DNA of 17,859 bases. Source: an uncultured Alphaproteobacteria bacterium (GTDB lineage Bacteria > Pseudomonadota > Alphaproteobacteria > RF32 > CAG-239). Below the pieces are notes generated by a model. That model made no database searches. It was given only the letters and a program-made list of their open reading frames with translations, and was not told the origin of the DNA. The DNA lies in contig CAJGCO010000026.1 in the NCBI GenBank assembly GCA_904501925.1, positions 1 to 17,859 on the forward strand. Direction: 5' to 3'. The position numbers were made by a program, and so were the translations under genes. Positions 7,226-13,959 of this stretch are shown in pieces. Positions within the stretch are counted from its first letter, which is position 1; each line of letters begins with the position of its first letter.

Positions 7226-8785
7226 TTATCTGCGATTTTGGAGCATGGATTGTAATTGTTGAACCGTCATAGTTTTATGAGTTGTAAGTTGTGTTTTTCC
7301 TCTGGAGTCTATTTTAAGTTCTAATATTTGTTGGTTATCATTTGTTGTTTGATTTGAATTTGTATTTGGTATTTCTTTGTTTTTTAGTTGTTGGAGTAGT
7401 GGTTTAATGTTTGTAGCATCTTTTTTCATTGTTGTTGCAACATCTTCTCTTGATATTGAAGGTTCGGAAGTTGTTAATTTTGCATCAACTCTTTGATTAA
7501 ATTTGTTTTGTAATTCTGAAATGTTAATTACAGGTATTTCTTTGGGTAACTCAAGAGGTGTGTCTTTTATTTCAGGTTTTATGATTTGAGTTTCGAAAGT
7601 TTTAGGTGTTATTGTTTCTTCAGTATTTTCTGTGGTAGGAACTTCGTTAGTTTGTATTATTTCTTCTGGTTGAATTGTAGGGATATCTATTGGGGCTATC
7701 CCTATGTTTGGGTTGAAGTCGTCTTCAATTTCTGGTAGCTCAAGTTTAACTTCGCTGGATGTTAATAGAGCGGTTGTTACTTTATCGTTGTCATTTTGAG
7801 GAGTTTGAGCATATTGCTTATTATACATATATGTTTCAGCTTCATATAAAGAATTTATAGTATTTGAGGTTCTTTCTTTGGTAGAAGTAACCATTTGTTC
7901 TAACTCTTCAATAGATTTATTGTTTGTTTCATTGGCTACTCTATCATTTATCATATTGTTAACGTGTGATACTGTGTTTACTTTATAATTAGCGTATTTA
8001 TTAGTATCATTTATATTATATGTTTTTAATCCACGTGGATTATTTTCATGCACGGTATAATGAGTTATATTTCCAGTTTTATCATATGTTATATCGGCAA
8101 TAGTTATAGCATGGTAACCAGATGTGGTATTGGTTGCTCCATTTTTAGTTTTAATGGAAATCATGTCCCCTGGTTTTATTTCTCCTGATTTCATTAGTTC
8201 TTGAAGGGTGATTTTTTCTTCATGTTTTGTGCAATATGGGGCAATTGATTCTGTGGCACAAAAATCTCTAGCACTAGCTGAATTATTAGCGCAACCTAAA
8301 AAGGTTCCATTGGCAATACTAATACGTGTAAAAGGAGCTGCAGGATTGTTTCTTTTTTGGGCTTGAAATAAATTTTGAGCTCCATCGTATCCCATTTTTG
8401 CACTGCATTGAGAGCAAAGCGATATGGCAGTTATTGCGCAACTAGCGTAATTTCCTGTAATATCTTGTTTGCTTCCATATATTGTTCTTCCTAATTCGGG
8501 GGTTCTTACAACAGCAGAATCTCCAACTTCGTAATTTCTAAATCCCCTCCATATCTGAGTATTTTCATGTTCTCCGTTTCGTTTAGCATCTCGTGCGATA
8601 TTATATACTTTGGTACATTCATTTAGGACAATATGATTATATTCTGTATTGCGTAATTGGTTATATGTTTGGATAAGTGCATTTCTGTACTCTTCCTCAG
8701 ATTGATAGTTTTCTCTTTGAGGTGTTTTAATGTTATCAAGTTGTAGCTGTCTAACGCTTTTGGCTTCTCTAGAATATGCACTCAT
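7226..8785 (-). CDS. CHAP/NlpC-P60-like cysteine amidase or peptidase with disordered tail
   Basis: This 519-residue protein has no family I can name with certainty. Residues about 110-255 look like a papain-fold amidase or peptidase of the CHAP/NlpC-P60 kind. A Cys follows a small loop (GNYASCAITA, Cys116), a typical GD turn follows (GEIKPGDMISI, 201-211), then His in a strand (SGYHAITIADI, His225), then HYTVHENNPRG near 242-252 that could give the third polar residue. Several extra Cys (124, 127, 165, 176, 185) lie between Cys116 and His225. Residues about 327-480 are rich in Pro, Thr, Glu and Asn and likely disordered. The C-terminus returns to Gln-rich helices. No signal peptide or membrane segment is visible, so it is either cytoplasmic or exported by a signal-independent route. 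The start has AGGAGA five bases upstream. The fold assignment is an inference from motif order. Confidence 0.72.
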   Translation of the reverse strand: MSAYSREAKSVRQLQLDNIKTPQRENYQSEEEYRNALIQTYNQLRNTEYNHIVLNECTKVYNIARDAKRNGEHENTQIWRGFRNYEVGDSAVVRTPELGRTIYGSKQDITGNYASCAITAISLCSQCSAKMGYDGAQNLFQAQKRNNPAAPFTRISIANGTFLGCANNSASARDFCATESIAPYCTKHEEKITLQELMKSGEIKPGDMISIKTKNGATNTTSGYHAITIADITYDKTGNITHYTVHENNPRGLKTYNINDTNKYANYKVNTVSHVNNMINDRVANETNNKSIEELEQMVTSTKERTSNTINSLYEAETYMYNKQYAQTPQNDNDKVTTALLTSSEVKLELPEIEDDFNPNIGIAPIDIPTIQPEEIIQTNEVPTTENTEETITPKTFETQIIKPEIKDTPLELPKEIPVINISELQNKFNQRVDAKLTTSEPSISREDVATTMKKDATNIKPLLQQLKNKEIPNTNSNQTTNDNQQILELKIDSRGKTQLTTHKTMTVQQLQSMLQNRR

Positions 8786-8816
8786 AGCTATCTCCTAAAT
8801 CCATATTTAATGGTTA

Positions 8817-8845
8817 ATTGTATCATATTTTGTAAGCTATTGCAA
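8817..8845 (-). promoter_or_regulatory. Extended -10 promoter of the CHAP-like gene
   Basis: On the minus strand TTGCAA (8840-8845), a 17-nt spacer ending in TATGA, and TACAAT (8817-8822) form the promoter. The leader is about 25 nt, with AGGAGA at 8791-8796. The same layout recurs at 16956-16984. Confidence 0.7.
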
Positions 8846-8875
8846 GAAAAAAAGGTATAGTTGTTTAGGAGTATA

Positions 8876-8913
8876 AAATAAAAGCCTTCAATTTTAATTG
8901 AAGGCTTTTATTT
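8876..8913 (-). terminator. Intrinsic terminator of ssb
   Basis: GCCTTCAATT (8884-8893) and AATTGAAGGC (8896-8905) form a perfect stem, extended by A/T pairs out to 8876 and 8913. It starts 16 nt after the ssb stop on the minus strand and ends in T-rich sequence. Confidence 0.88.
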
Positions 8914-8928
8914 GATTATTGCTTTTAA

Positions 8929-9387
8929 TTAAAAAGGAACATCATCATCCATAACAGAATTATCGGAAGGAGTGTTATCCCAGCCAGCTGCAGATGAGTC
9001 ATAAATATCACCAGATGAAGCAGGAGCGCCATCACCACGGCCATCAAGCATAACTAATGTACCATTATAGTTTTGAAGAACAACTTCTGTTGTATAACGT
9101 TTTTGGCCACTTTGATCATCCCATTCACGAGTTTGAAGAGAACCTTCAAGATATACTTTAGAACCTTTACGAAGAAAACGTTCTGCAGTATCTGCTAGAG
9201 CTGAATTGAAAATAACAACTCTGTGCCATTCAGTACGATCTTTACGCTCACCACTTGCTTTGTCTCTCCATGTGTCACTTGTTGCAAGGCTAAAAGATAC
9301 TACTTTTGTGCCTGATTGAGTGTTGCTAACGCGTGGATCTTGACCAAGGTTTCCTACTAAAATTACTTTGTTTATACTTCCTGCCAT
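8929..9387 (-). CDS. ssb: Single-stranded DNA-binding protein
   Basis: SSB binds and protects single-stranded DNA during replication, repair and recombination, and recruits partners through its C-terminal tip. The 152-residue protein starts MAGSINKVILVGNLGQDP. Its OB fold spans about residues 1-110, including TEWHRVVIF and the KGSKVYLEGSLQTR strand pair. A short Gly/Ser/Asp-rich linker then leads to the acidic tip DDDVPF, which is intact. The linker is short compared with E. coli SSB (178 residues) but usual for many alphaproteobacteria. AAGG lies about 8 nt upstream of the ATG. It has its own promoter and a strong terminator, so it is a single-gene unit. Confidence 0.97.
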   Translation of the reverse strand: MAGSINKVILVGNLGQDPRVSNTQSGTKVVSFSLATSDTWRDKASGERKDRTEWHRVVIFNSALADTAERFLRKGSKVYLEGSLQTREWDDQSGQKRYTTEVVLQNYNGTLVMLDGRGDGAPASSGDIYDSSAAGWDNTPSDNSVMDDDVPF

Positions 9388-9423
9388 TGTTTTGCCTTTT
9401 CTTAAAAAATTAAAATTTTAGTC

Positions 9424-9452
9424 ACTATAGTAGTATTTTTTTGTTCTTACAA
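9424..9452 (-). promoter_or_regulatory. Promoter of ssb
   Basis: On the minus strand TTGTAA (9447-9452) and TATAGT (9424-9429) are 17 nt apart. The predicted start lies about 30 nt before the ssb ATG. Confidence 0.55.
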
Positions 9453-9482
9453 GTGTTTTAATGTGAGATTAACAAAAAAATA

Positions 9483-10592
9483 CTAATAAACTTGAATAAA
9501 TTCATCTTCCTTATATTGTTCAATTATATATTGAGATGATTTAATAGAGCCGGAGTGCATTAAAAAATCTCCCCAAGTTTCCTTAAATGCTTCATTGTTT
9601 GTAGATTTTGTTAATTTGTTATAATCGAAGCTATTTGTTGATTTAACTAAGTCGCTCCATAATTTTATTGCAACATAACTATACGCTTCTAACCCTTTAG
9701 GTTCGTATCCTGAAAGACGTAAATTTACTAAATTTTCTGTAAAAGATAGACTATCTTTAAGGCTAGGTAAATCAAAAGTGTAAAGATTGTTAGGAATTTG
9801 TGAAAAATCATCTTTGATGTTTGGGCTAAGATTATTTTTATTGGTAAAAATAATCATATCTGGTGATACGTTTATAATATTTTGAATAGCAAGAGGGGTT
9901 TGGGTGTTGTTACCTAGAACAAATGATATATCAATGTTATCCTTTTTTAATTGGGTTGCAATATCATATAAATTGTTGTTTAAGGTATAGAATTTTAAGA
10001 GTTCACTTTTTCCATAACGTTGAAATTCTTCAAATAGGGCTTTGGCTGTTGATGAATAACCATTGTTAGGATCATCATTATAGATGAAACCAACTTTAAG
10101 CCCAGCATAATTGTTATTATAAAATTTGAAAAAATCTTTACTGATTTGGTTTTTTGAACCTAAAAATAGGATAGGTCCTGTTTGGTTTGTTTTGCTTGTA
10201 TTATAATCGATGGTTGTTGGGATGATTTGGAAGATATTAGCTTTTTCGTAAATGGAAGTGATTTCACTAAAGCGATTTGAACAATAAGGACCAACAACTA
10301 AACCAATTGTTTTAGAGTTTAATAGGGTTAACATTTGTGCTGTTGATATGGCTAATCTGTCATCACATCTATCATCAATGGTGAGTAAATCTATTTTTTG
10401 ACCTTTTAGACCACCATTGTCGTTAATTTCTTTGATTGCCAGTTGGGCTCCACTAAATAATTCATTTCCAGATTGTTTTAATTCACCTGCTTTAGGGGCA
10501 ATTATAGCAACGGTTACATCTGCTTTTAGTGGAGAAGAGATGACTAATAAATTAAAAAGAATATATAGTATATGATTTGTTATTTTTTTCAA
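9483..10592 (-). CDS. Periplasmic binding protein, branched-chain amino acid (LivJ) type
   Basis: This is a type I periplasmic binding protein (Peripla_BP_6 family). Such proteins capture amino acids, amides or similar small ligands for an ABC importer. The 369-residue precursor has a signal peptide at about 1-24 (charged KK, hydrophobic core, cleavage likely after LKA). It then has VTVAIIAPKAGELKQSGNELFSGAQLAIKEIN, the canonical first lobe. Cys76 (DDRCDD) and Cys104 (GPYCSNR) match the disulfide typical of Leu/Ile/Val-binding proteins. No permease or ATPase genes of a Liv-type importer adjoin it, so it is an orphan here. The start codon is TTG (10590-10592). No in-frame ATG precedes the signal peptide, ATT lies directly upstream, and only a weak AAGAG serves as ribosome site. 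The ligand cannot be read from sequence. Confidence 0.85.
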   Translation of the reverse strand: MKKITNHILYILFNLLVISSPLKADVTVAIIAPKAGELKQSGNELFSGAQLAIKEINDNGGLKGQKIDLLTIDDRCDDRLAISTAQMLTLLNSKTIGLVVGPYCSNRFSEITSIYEKANIFQIIPTTIDYNTSKTNQTGPILFLGSKNQISKDFFKFYNNNYAGLKVGFIYNDDPNNGYSSTAKALFEEFQRYGKSELLKFYTLNNNLYDIATQLKKDNIDISFVLGNNTQTPLAIQNIINVSPDMIIFTNKNNLSPNIKDDFSQIPNNLYTFDLPSLKDSLSFTENLVNLRLSGYEPKGLEAYSYVAIKLWSDLVKSTNSFDYNKLTKSTNNEAFKETWGDFLMHSGSIKSSQYIIEQYKEDEFIQVY

Positions 10593-10626
10593 AATGTTAG
10601 CTCTTGTTAAGTTTTAATTATACGTA

Positions 10627-10654
10627 TTTATATACTATAATTTTTATTTAGCAA
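10627..10654 (-). promoter_or_regulatory. Probable promoter of the binding-protein gene
   Basis: On the minus strand TTGCTA (10649-10654) and TATAAA (10627-10632) are 16 nt apart. The site lies just after the T run of the upstream terminator and gives a leader of about 28 nt. Confidence 0.45.
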
Positions 10655-10657
10655 GAT

Positions 10658-10700
10658 AAAAAAAGATGGTCTTCATTTGCTGGGCGCAAATATGAAGACC
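10658..10700 (-). terminator. Terminator of the outer-membrane barrel gene
   Basis: GGTCTTCAT..TTGC (10668-10680) pairs with GCAAATATGAAGACC (10686-10700), with a 2-nt bulge and a 5-nt loop. On the minus strand a run of seven T (10658-10664) follows. It begins about 20 nt after the barrel gene stop. Confidence 0.85.
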
Positions 10701-10720
10701 TATGTTTTTTATGGTATATT

Positions 10721-11293
10721 TTAGAAAGTGTAACGAAGACCTGCTGTTACTTCCATTAAATGATCTAAAGTTTTTACACCTACATAACTATAACGTCCCA
10801 TTACTCTGAATGATACGTTTGGATTAAAGTCGTATGAAAAACCAAGACCTGCTCTATAACCTATACGTTCTTTGTTTTTTCCTTGACCATTGTTTTTGAT
10901 TTTTATGTCGTAATTTGCTAAACCTAATGAGCCAAGAGCATTGAAGCCAGAACACATAATTGGCATTCGGCCATACATATCAAGACCCCATGCATTAAAT
11001 TTTGATTTTATTTTATCGCTTGGGTTTGATGAAAGATGAGTTTTTCTTTCACCAGCATATTGATAAAATAATTCTAAGTCAGTGTATTTGGCAATTTCTG
11101 TACCAACATTTATACTCCATGAATTATAATCTTTTTTGGCTTGTTTTGCGTAGCCTCCATGTTTTGCATGAGAAAAAATATAGTCTGCTCCAATATATGG
11201 TCTAATGTCTGAATGAGACATTTTCCAATCAGAGGCATTGGCGTTAAGAGCAAATAGGGAAACAGCTGCTGCTAATAAACAAATTTTTTTCAT
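10721..11293 (-). CDS. Small outer-membrane beta-barrel protein
   Basis: The 190-residue precursor has a clear signal peptide (MKKICLLAAAVSLFALNANA, cleavage before SDW). The mature protein of about 170 residues shows alternating-residue strands. Examples are IRPYIGADYIFS near 30-41, SWSINVGTEIA near 58-68, DLELFYQYAGER near 72-83, YRAGLGFSYDF near 146-156, VSFRVMGRYSYVG near 160-172 and the last strand VTAGLRYTF. It ends in Phe, the usual C-terminal signal for insertion by the BAM complex. Size and pattern fit an eight-stranded OmpA/OMP_b-brl-type barrel; its job (adhesion, stability or porin) is not evident. GGAG sits eight bases before the ATG. The leader and upstream DNA hold two good inverted repeats, so expression may be controlled. 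Confidence 0.87.
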   Translation of the reverse strand: MKKICLLAAAVSLFALNANASDWKMSHSDIRPYIGADYIFSHAKHGGYAKQAKKDYNSWSINVGTEIAKYTDLELFYQYAGERKTHLSSNPSDKIKSKFNAWGLDMYGRMPIMCSGFNALGSLGLANYDIKIKNNGQGKNKERIGYRAGLGFSYDFNPNVSFRVMGRYSYVGVKTLDHLMEVTAGLRYTF

Positions 11294-11322
11294 ATTTTAA
11301 ACTCCATTAAAAACTAAAATTA

Positions 11323-11364
11323 ACTTTAGTCCTAAAGTATTATATTTTATTATAGATAATACTT
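11323..11364. promoter_or_regulatory. Paired inverted repeats upstream of the barrel gene, possible operator or leader hairpin
   Basis: There are two inverted repeats in tandem. ACTTTAG (11323-11329) and CTAAAGT (11332-11338) form a perfect 7+7 palindrome with a 2-nt centre. It overlaps AAGTATTAT (11335-11343) and ATAATACTT (11356-11364), a perfect 9+9 pair 12 nt apart. The second one encloses TATAAT-like sequences on the minus strand that could be the barrel-gene -10 region. No -35 is convincing, as expected for an activator-dependent promoter. Confidence 0.4.
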
Positions 11365-11422
11365 CTCGTTAGCTTATATATGTAGTATTTTATTATTTTA
11401 AATGGGGGTAAATAAACTTTTT

Positions 11423-11451
11423 TTGTGTTTTATTTAAATAGTTGAGATATT
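11423..11451 (+). promoter_or_regulatory. Possible promoter of the UDG operon
   Basis: TTGTGT (11423-11428) and GATATT (11446-11451) are 17 nt apart, with TGA directly before the -10. The predicted leader to the ATG at 11482 is about 24 nt. The match is weak. Confidence 0.35.
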
Positions 11452-11481
11452 TTATCTAAAGTTTTGTTTAAAGAGGGTAAT

Positions 11482-12117
11482 ATGGTTTTTGTTCCACCAA
11501 TATATGATTGTAAGTTGTGTGATAGGTTGTGTAAATTTAGAGAGGATAATAAAGCTAAATTTCCATCTTATTATAATGGACCAGTTCCTTCTTTTGGAAA
11601 TTTAGATGCCCAAGTTTTGGTGGTGGGGCTTGCTCCTGGATTAAATGGTGCAAATCAAACAGGTAGACCTTTTACAAATGATTATGCAGGAGATATATTG
11701 TATCCTGTATTAAAATCGCAAGGTTTTGCTAAAGGTGATTACCAAAAAAGAAAAGATGATGGTTTTGAATTAATAAATGTTAGAATTACGAATGCAGTAA
11801 GATGTGTTCCTCCTCAAAATAAACCAACAACTGAAGAAGAAAAAATATGTAGATCTTTTTTGATAAATGAAATTAAAGAAATGAAGAATTTAAAAGTTAT
11901 TTTAAGTTTAGGAACTATTTCTCATAAGAATGTTTTATATGCACTAGGTATTAAACAATCAGATGTTAAATTTAAGCATGGAAATATACATGATTTAGGA
12001 AATGGAATAAAATTAATAGATAGTTATCATACTTCTCGTTATAATATAAATACGGGGGTTTTGAGTTATCAAATGTTTGAAGATGTTGTAAAGAAAATTA
12101 AGGAACTGGTAGCATAA
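11482..12117 (+). CDS. Family 5 uracil-DNA glycosylase (UDGb type)
   Basis: The enzyme removes uracil and other deaminated bases from DNA, starting base excision repair. The 211-residue protein has four Cys placed as the 4Fe-4S ligands of family 4/5 UDGs: Cys10 and Cys13 (CKLC), Cys108 and Cys123 (14 residues between). Motif 1 is GLAPGLNGANQTGRPFTNDYAG (49-70), which is the UDGb form: the Asp or Glu of other families is absent. The motif with the catalytic His is SYHTSRYNINTG near 181-192 (His183), compared with the more usual YHPSxxN. The frame extends upstream to a TTG at 11464, but the ATG at 11482 has GAGG five bases upstream and is preferred. The next gene starts 2 nt after the stop, so they are cotranscribed. 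Confidence 0.92.
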   Translation: MVFVPPIYDCKLCDRLCKFREDNKAKFPSYYNGPVPSFGNLDAQVLVVGLAPGLNGANQTGRPFTNDYAGDILYPVLKSQGFAKGDYQKRKDDGFELINVRITNAVRCVPPQNKPTTEEEKICRSFLINEIKEMKNLKVILSLGTISHKNVLYALGIKQSDVKFKHGNIHDLGNGIKLIDSYHTSRYNINTGVLSYQMFEDVVKKIKELVA

Positions 12118-12119
12118 AA

Positions 12120-13895
12120 ATGAAAAAATGTTTAGATATTGTTGTTTTGTTTTTTTTAGCGATTGTAACATTTGTGTTTTCAATATTGATTTATGTACGT
12201 TTTTTGTGGCCTAATGCTGATTTTGAGCAGATAATGATGACGATTAAAGATTTGTCTCCTAAGATGTTGGTAGATAATGTATATCTAAAAGATTATATTT
12301 GGGGATTGTTATTTTTTGTTGTGTCATATCCTTTGTTTTATTTTTATTTTAATATAAAACAAAAATTTTGTGCTTTGGTTATATTGTTGATTTCTGTGTT
12401 GTATTTTTCAGGCTATATTTATTATGAAACTTATCGTAGAACAACATCTACATTGTATGAAACAGAATATGTTGATCCAAGTAGTTTGGAGGTTAAGTTT
12501 CCTGAAAAAAAACGTAATTTATTGTTGATTTATATGGAGAGTTTTGAAAATAATTTTAGGTATTCTCAACATTATGAAAAAAATTTAATTCCAAATCTTA
12601 GTAAATTACAAGAAGAAGGGCAATATTCTTTAGCTCATGAAAGTTTGCCTGGTTCTGATTATTCAATTGCTGCGTTGGTGGCATCTCAATGTAGTGTGCC
12701 ATTGAGATTTTCTAAGGATATGGATATTTGGGATACAAAGTATTTTTTACCAAAGGCAATATGTTTTCCTGAAATATTAAAAAAGAATGGGTATAAGAAT
12801 GTTTTTGTAAAAGCTGCTGATATAACTTTTACAAAAGCTGATGTTTTTGCTAAATCACATGGTTTTGATGAAGCATTAGGTGTTGATGAAATTTTGCCAA
12901 CATTACCAAATAAAGATAAAAAAGAATATATTGGAACTTTTGGAGGGGTTACAGACAGAGTGTTATTTGAATTTGCTAAGAATAAACTTGAAGAATTTAA
13001 GGAAAATGAGCCTTTTATGTTGAGTTTATTTTCACTTGATACGCATACTCCTGTGGCAAAACTTGATAAAAGTTGTAAAGCTGTTTTTGGTGATTTAAGA
13101 GATAGTTTTATTTGTGCTGATAAGGGTGTTTATGAATTTATTGAATGGTTTAAGACAAGTAAGTATTGGGAAAATACAACAGTTGTTGTTGTAGGCGATC
13201 ATGTATTGCCAAGTAGAATGTTTTATAAGGGGCGTCCAAAGAAAGGTATTTTTAATTTGTTCTTAAATGTTGCGGATGGGTTGAAAATTAGAAATGATAA
13301 AATATTTTCTACATATGATTTGGCACCTACAATATTGGAAAGTTTAGGAGCAGAGATTAAGCCAAGAGCTTTTGCTTTAGGGCGTTCAATGTTTAGTGAT
13401 GAAATGTCGTTAATTGAAAAAATTGGAGTTTCAAAACTTAAAATTCGTCTTATTCAAAAATCGTTGGTATATGATAAATTGTTAGTGCCTAACGTTAAAA
13501 GAGTTGATGTTTATAAAGATTATCAGATTGGAGATATAATAGGTGAGGATGATTTTTTAGATTATGCTGATGCATATTCAACAATTATGAAACAACATTT
13601 TATTGATAGGCTTAATTTGAAACTAGTAAATTATAATGGTGGTGATGTTGTATTAAAGGTTAAGTTTGTAGCTGTAGCTGGTGGAAAAATAAAAATTTTT
13701 GCTAATAATAATATGATTTATGAAGTTAATTCAAAACAAATGATTAAACAACCAGTGGTTCTAGATTTAAAAGTGAATAAAGAGCTTATTAAGGATGGAA
13801 AATTGCAACTTAGATTTAAAAATACAACTGGAATTAGAGCTGAATCTCAAATGGGTATTAGTCCTAGAGAACTAAAGATTGAAGAAATTAAGTAA
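12120..13895 (+). CDS. Membrane sulfatase-fold transferase (OpgB / LtaS type)
   Basis: The alkaline-phosphatase-superfamily domain sits behind three N-terminal membrane segments (about 7-30, 59-77 and 82-101), so it faces the periplasm. Visible motifs are LLLIYMESFE (134-143, metal ligand Glu140), PGSDYSIAALVASQCSVPL near 177-195, SLDTHTP near 305-311 (His309) and VVVVGDHVLPS near 355-365 (Asp360, His361). The segment around 177-195 resembles E. coli OpgB, where a Thr is the expected nucleophile; here Ser182 stands at that place. OpgB-like enzymes transfer phosphoglycerol or phosphoethanolamine to periplasmic glucans or other envelope polymers; the acceptor is unknown. A C-terminal beta-rich domain covers about 500-591. 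It starts 2 nt after the UDG stop with no good Shine-Dalgarno, which suggests translational coupling. The 591-residue length fits the family. Confidence 0.85.
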   Translation: MKKCLDIVVLFFLAIVTFVFSILIYVRFLWPNADFEQIMMTIKDLSPKMLVDNVYLKDYIWGLLFFVVSYPLFYFYFNIKQKFCALVILLISVLYFSGYIYYETYRRTTSTLYETEYVDPSSLEVKFPEKKRNLLLIYMESFENNFRYSQHYEKNLIPNLSKLQEEGQYSLAHESLPGSDYSIAALVASQCSVPLRFSKDMDIWDTKYFLPKAICFPEILKKNGYKNVFVKAADITFTKADVFAKSHGFDEALGVDEILPTLPNKDKKEYIGTFGGVTDRVLFEFAKNKLEEFKENEPFMLSLFSLDTHTPVAKLDKSCKAVFGDLRDSFICADKGVYEFIEWFKTSKYWENTTVVVVGDHVLPSRMFYKGRPKKGIFNLFLNVADGLKIRNDKIFSTYDLAPTILESLGAEIKPRAFALGRSMFSDEMSLIEKIGVSKLKIRLIQKSLVYDKLLVPNVKRVDVYKDYQIGDIIGEDDFLDYADAYSTIMKQHFIDRLNLKLVNYNGGDVVLKVKFVAVAGGKIKIFANNNMIYEVNSKQMIKQPVVLDLKVNKELIKDGKLQLRFKNTTGIRAESQMGISPRELKIEEIK

Positions 13896-13959
13896 CTTAT
13901 AATTTTTTATTAAAAAAGCTTATTTGTTATTTAATCTAAATAGTAAAGAGAGATATGAT

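Noticed and set aside
11002..11205. Open frame of 67 codons on the plus strand
   Set aside because: It lies wholly inside the outer-membrane barrel gene in antisense, and the barrel gene has a clear signal peptide and C-terminal Phe.
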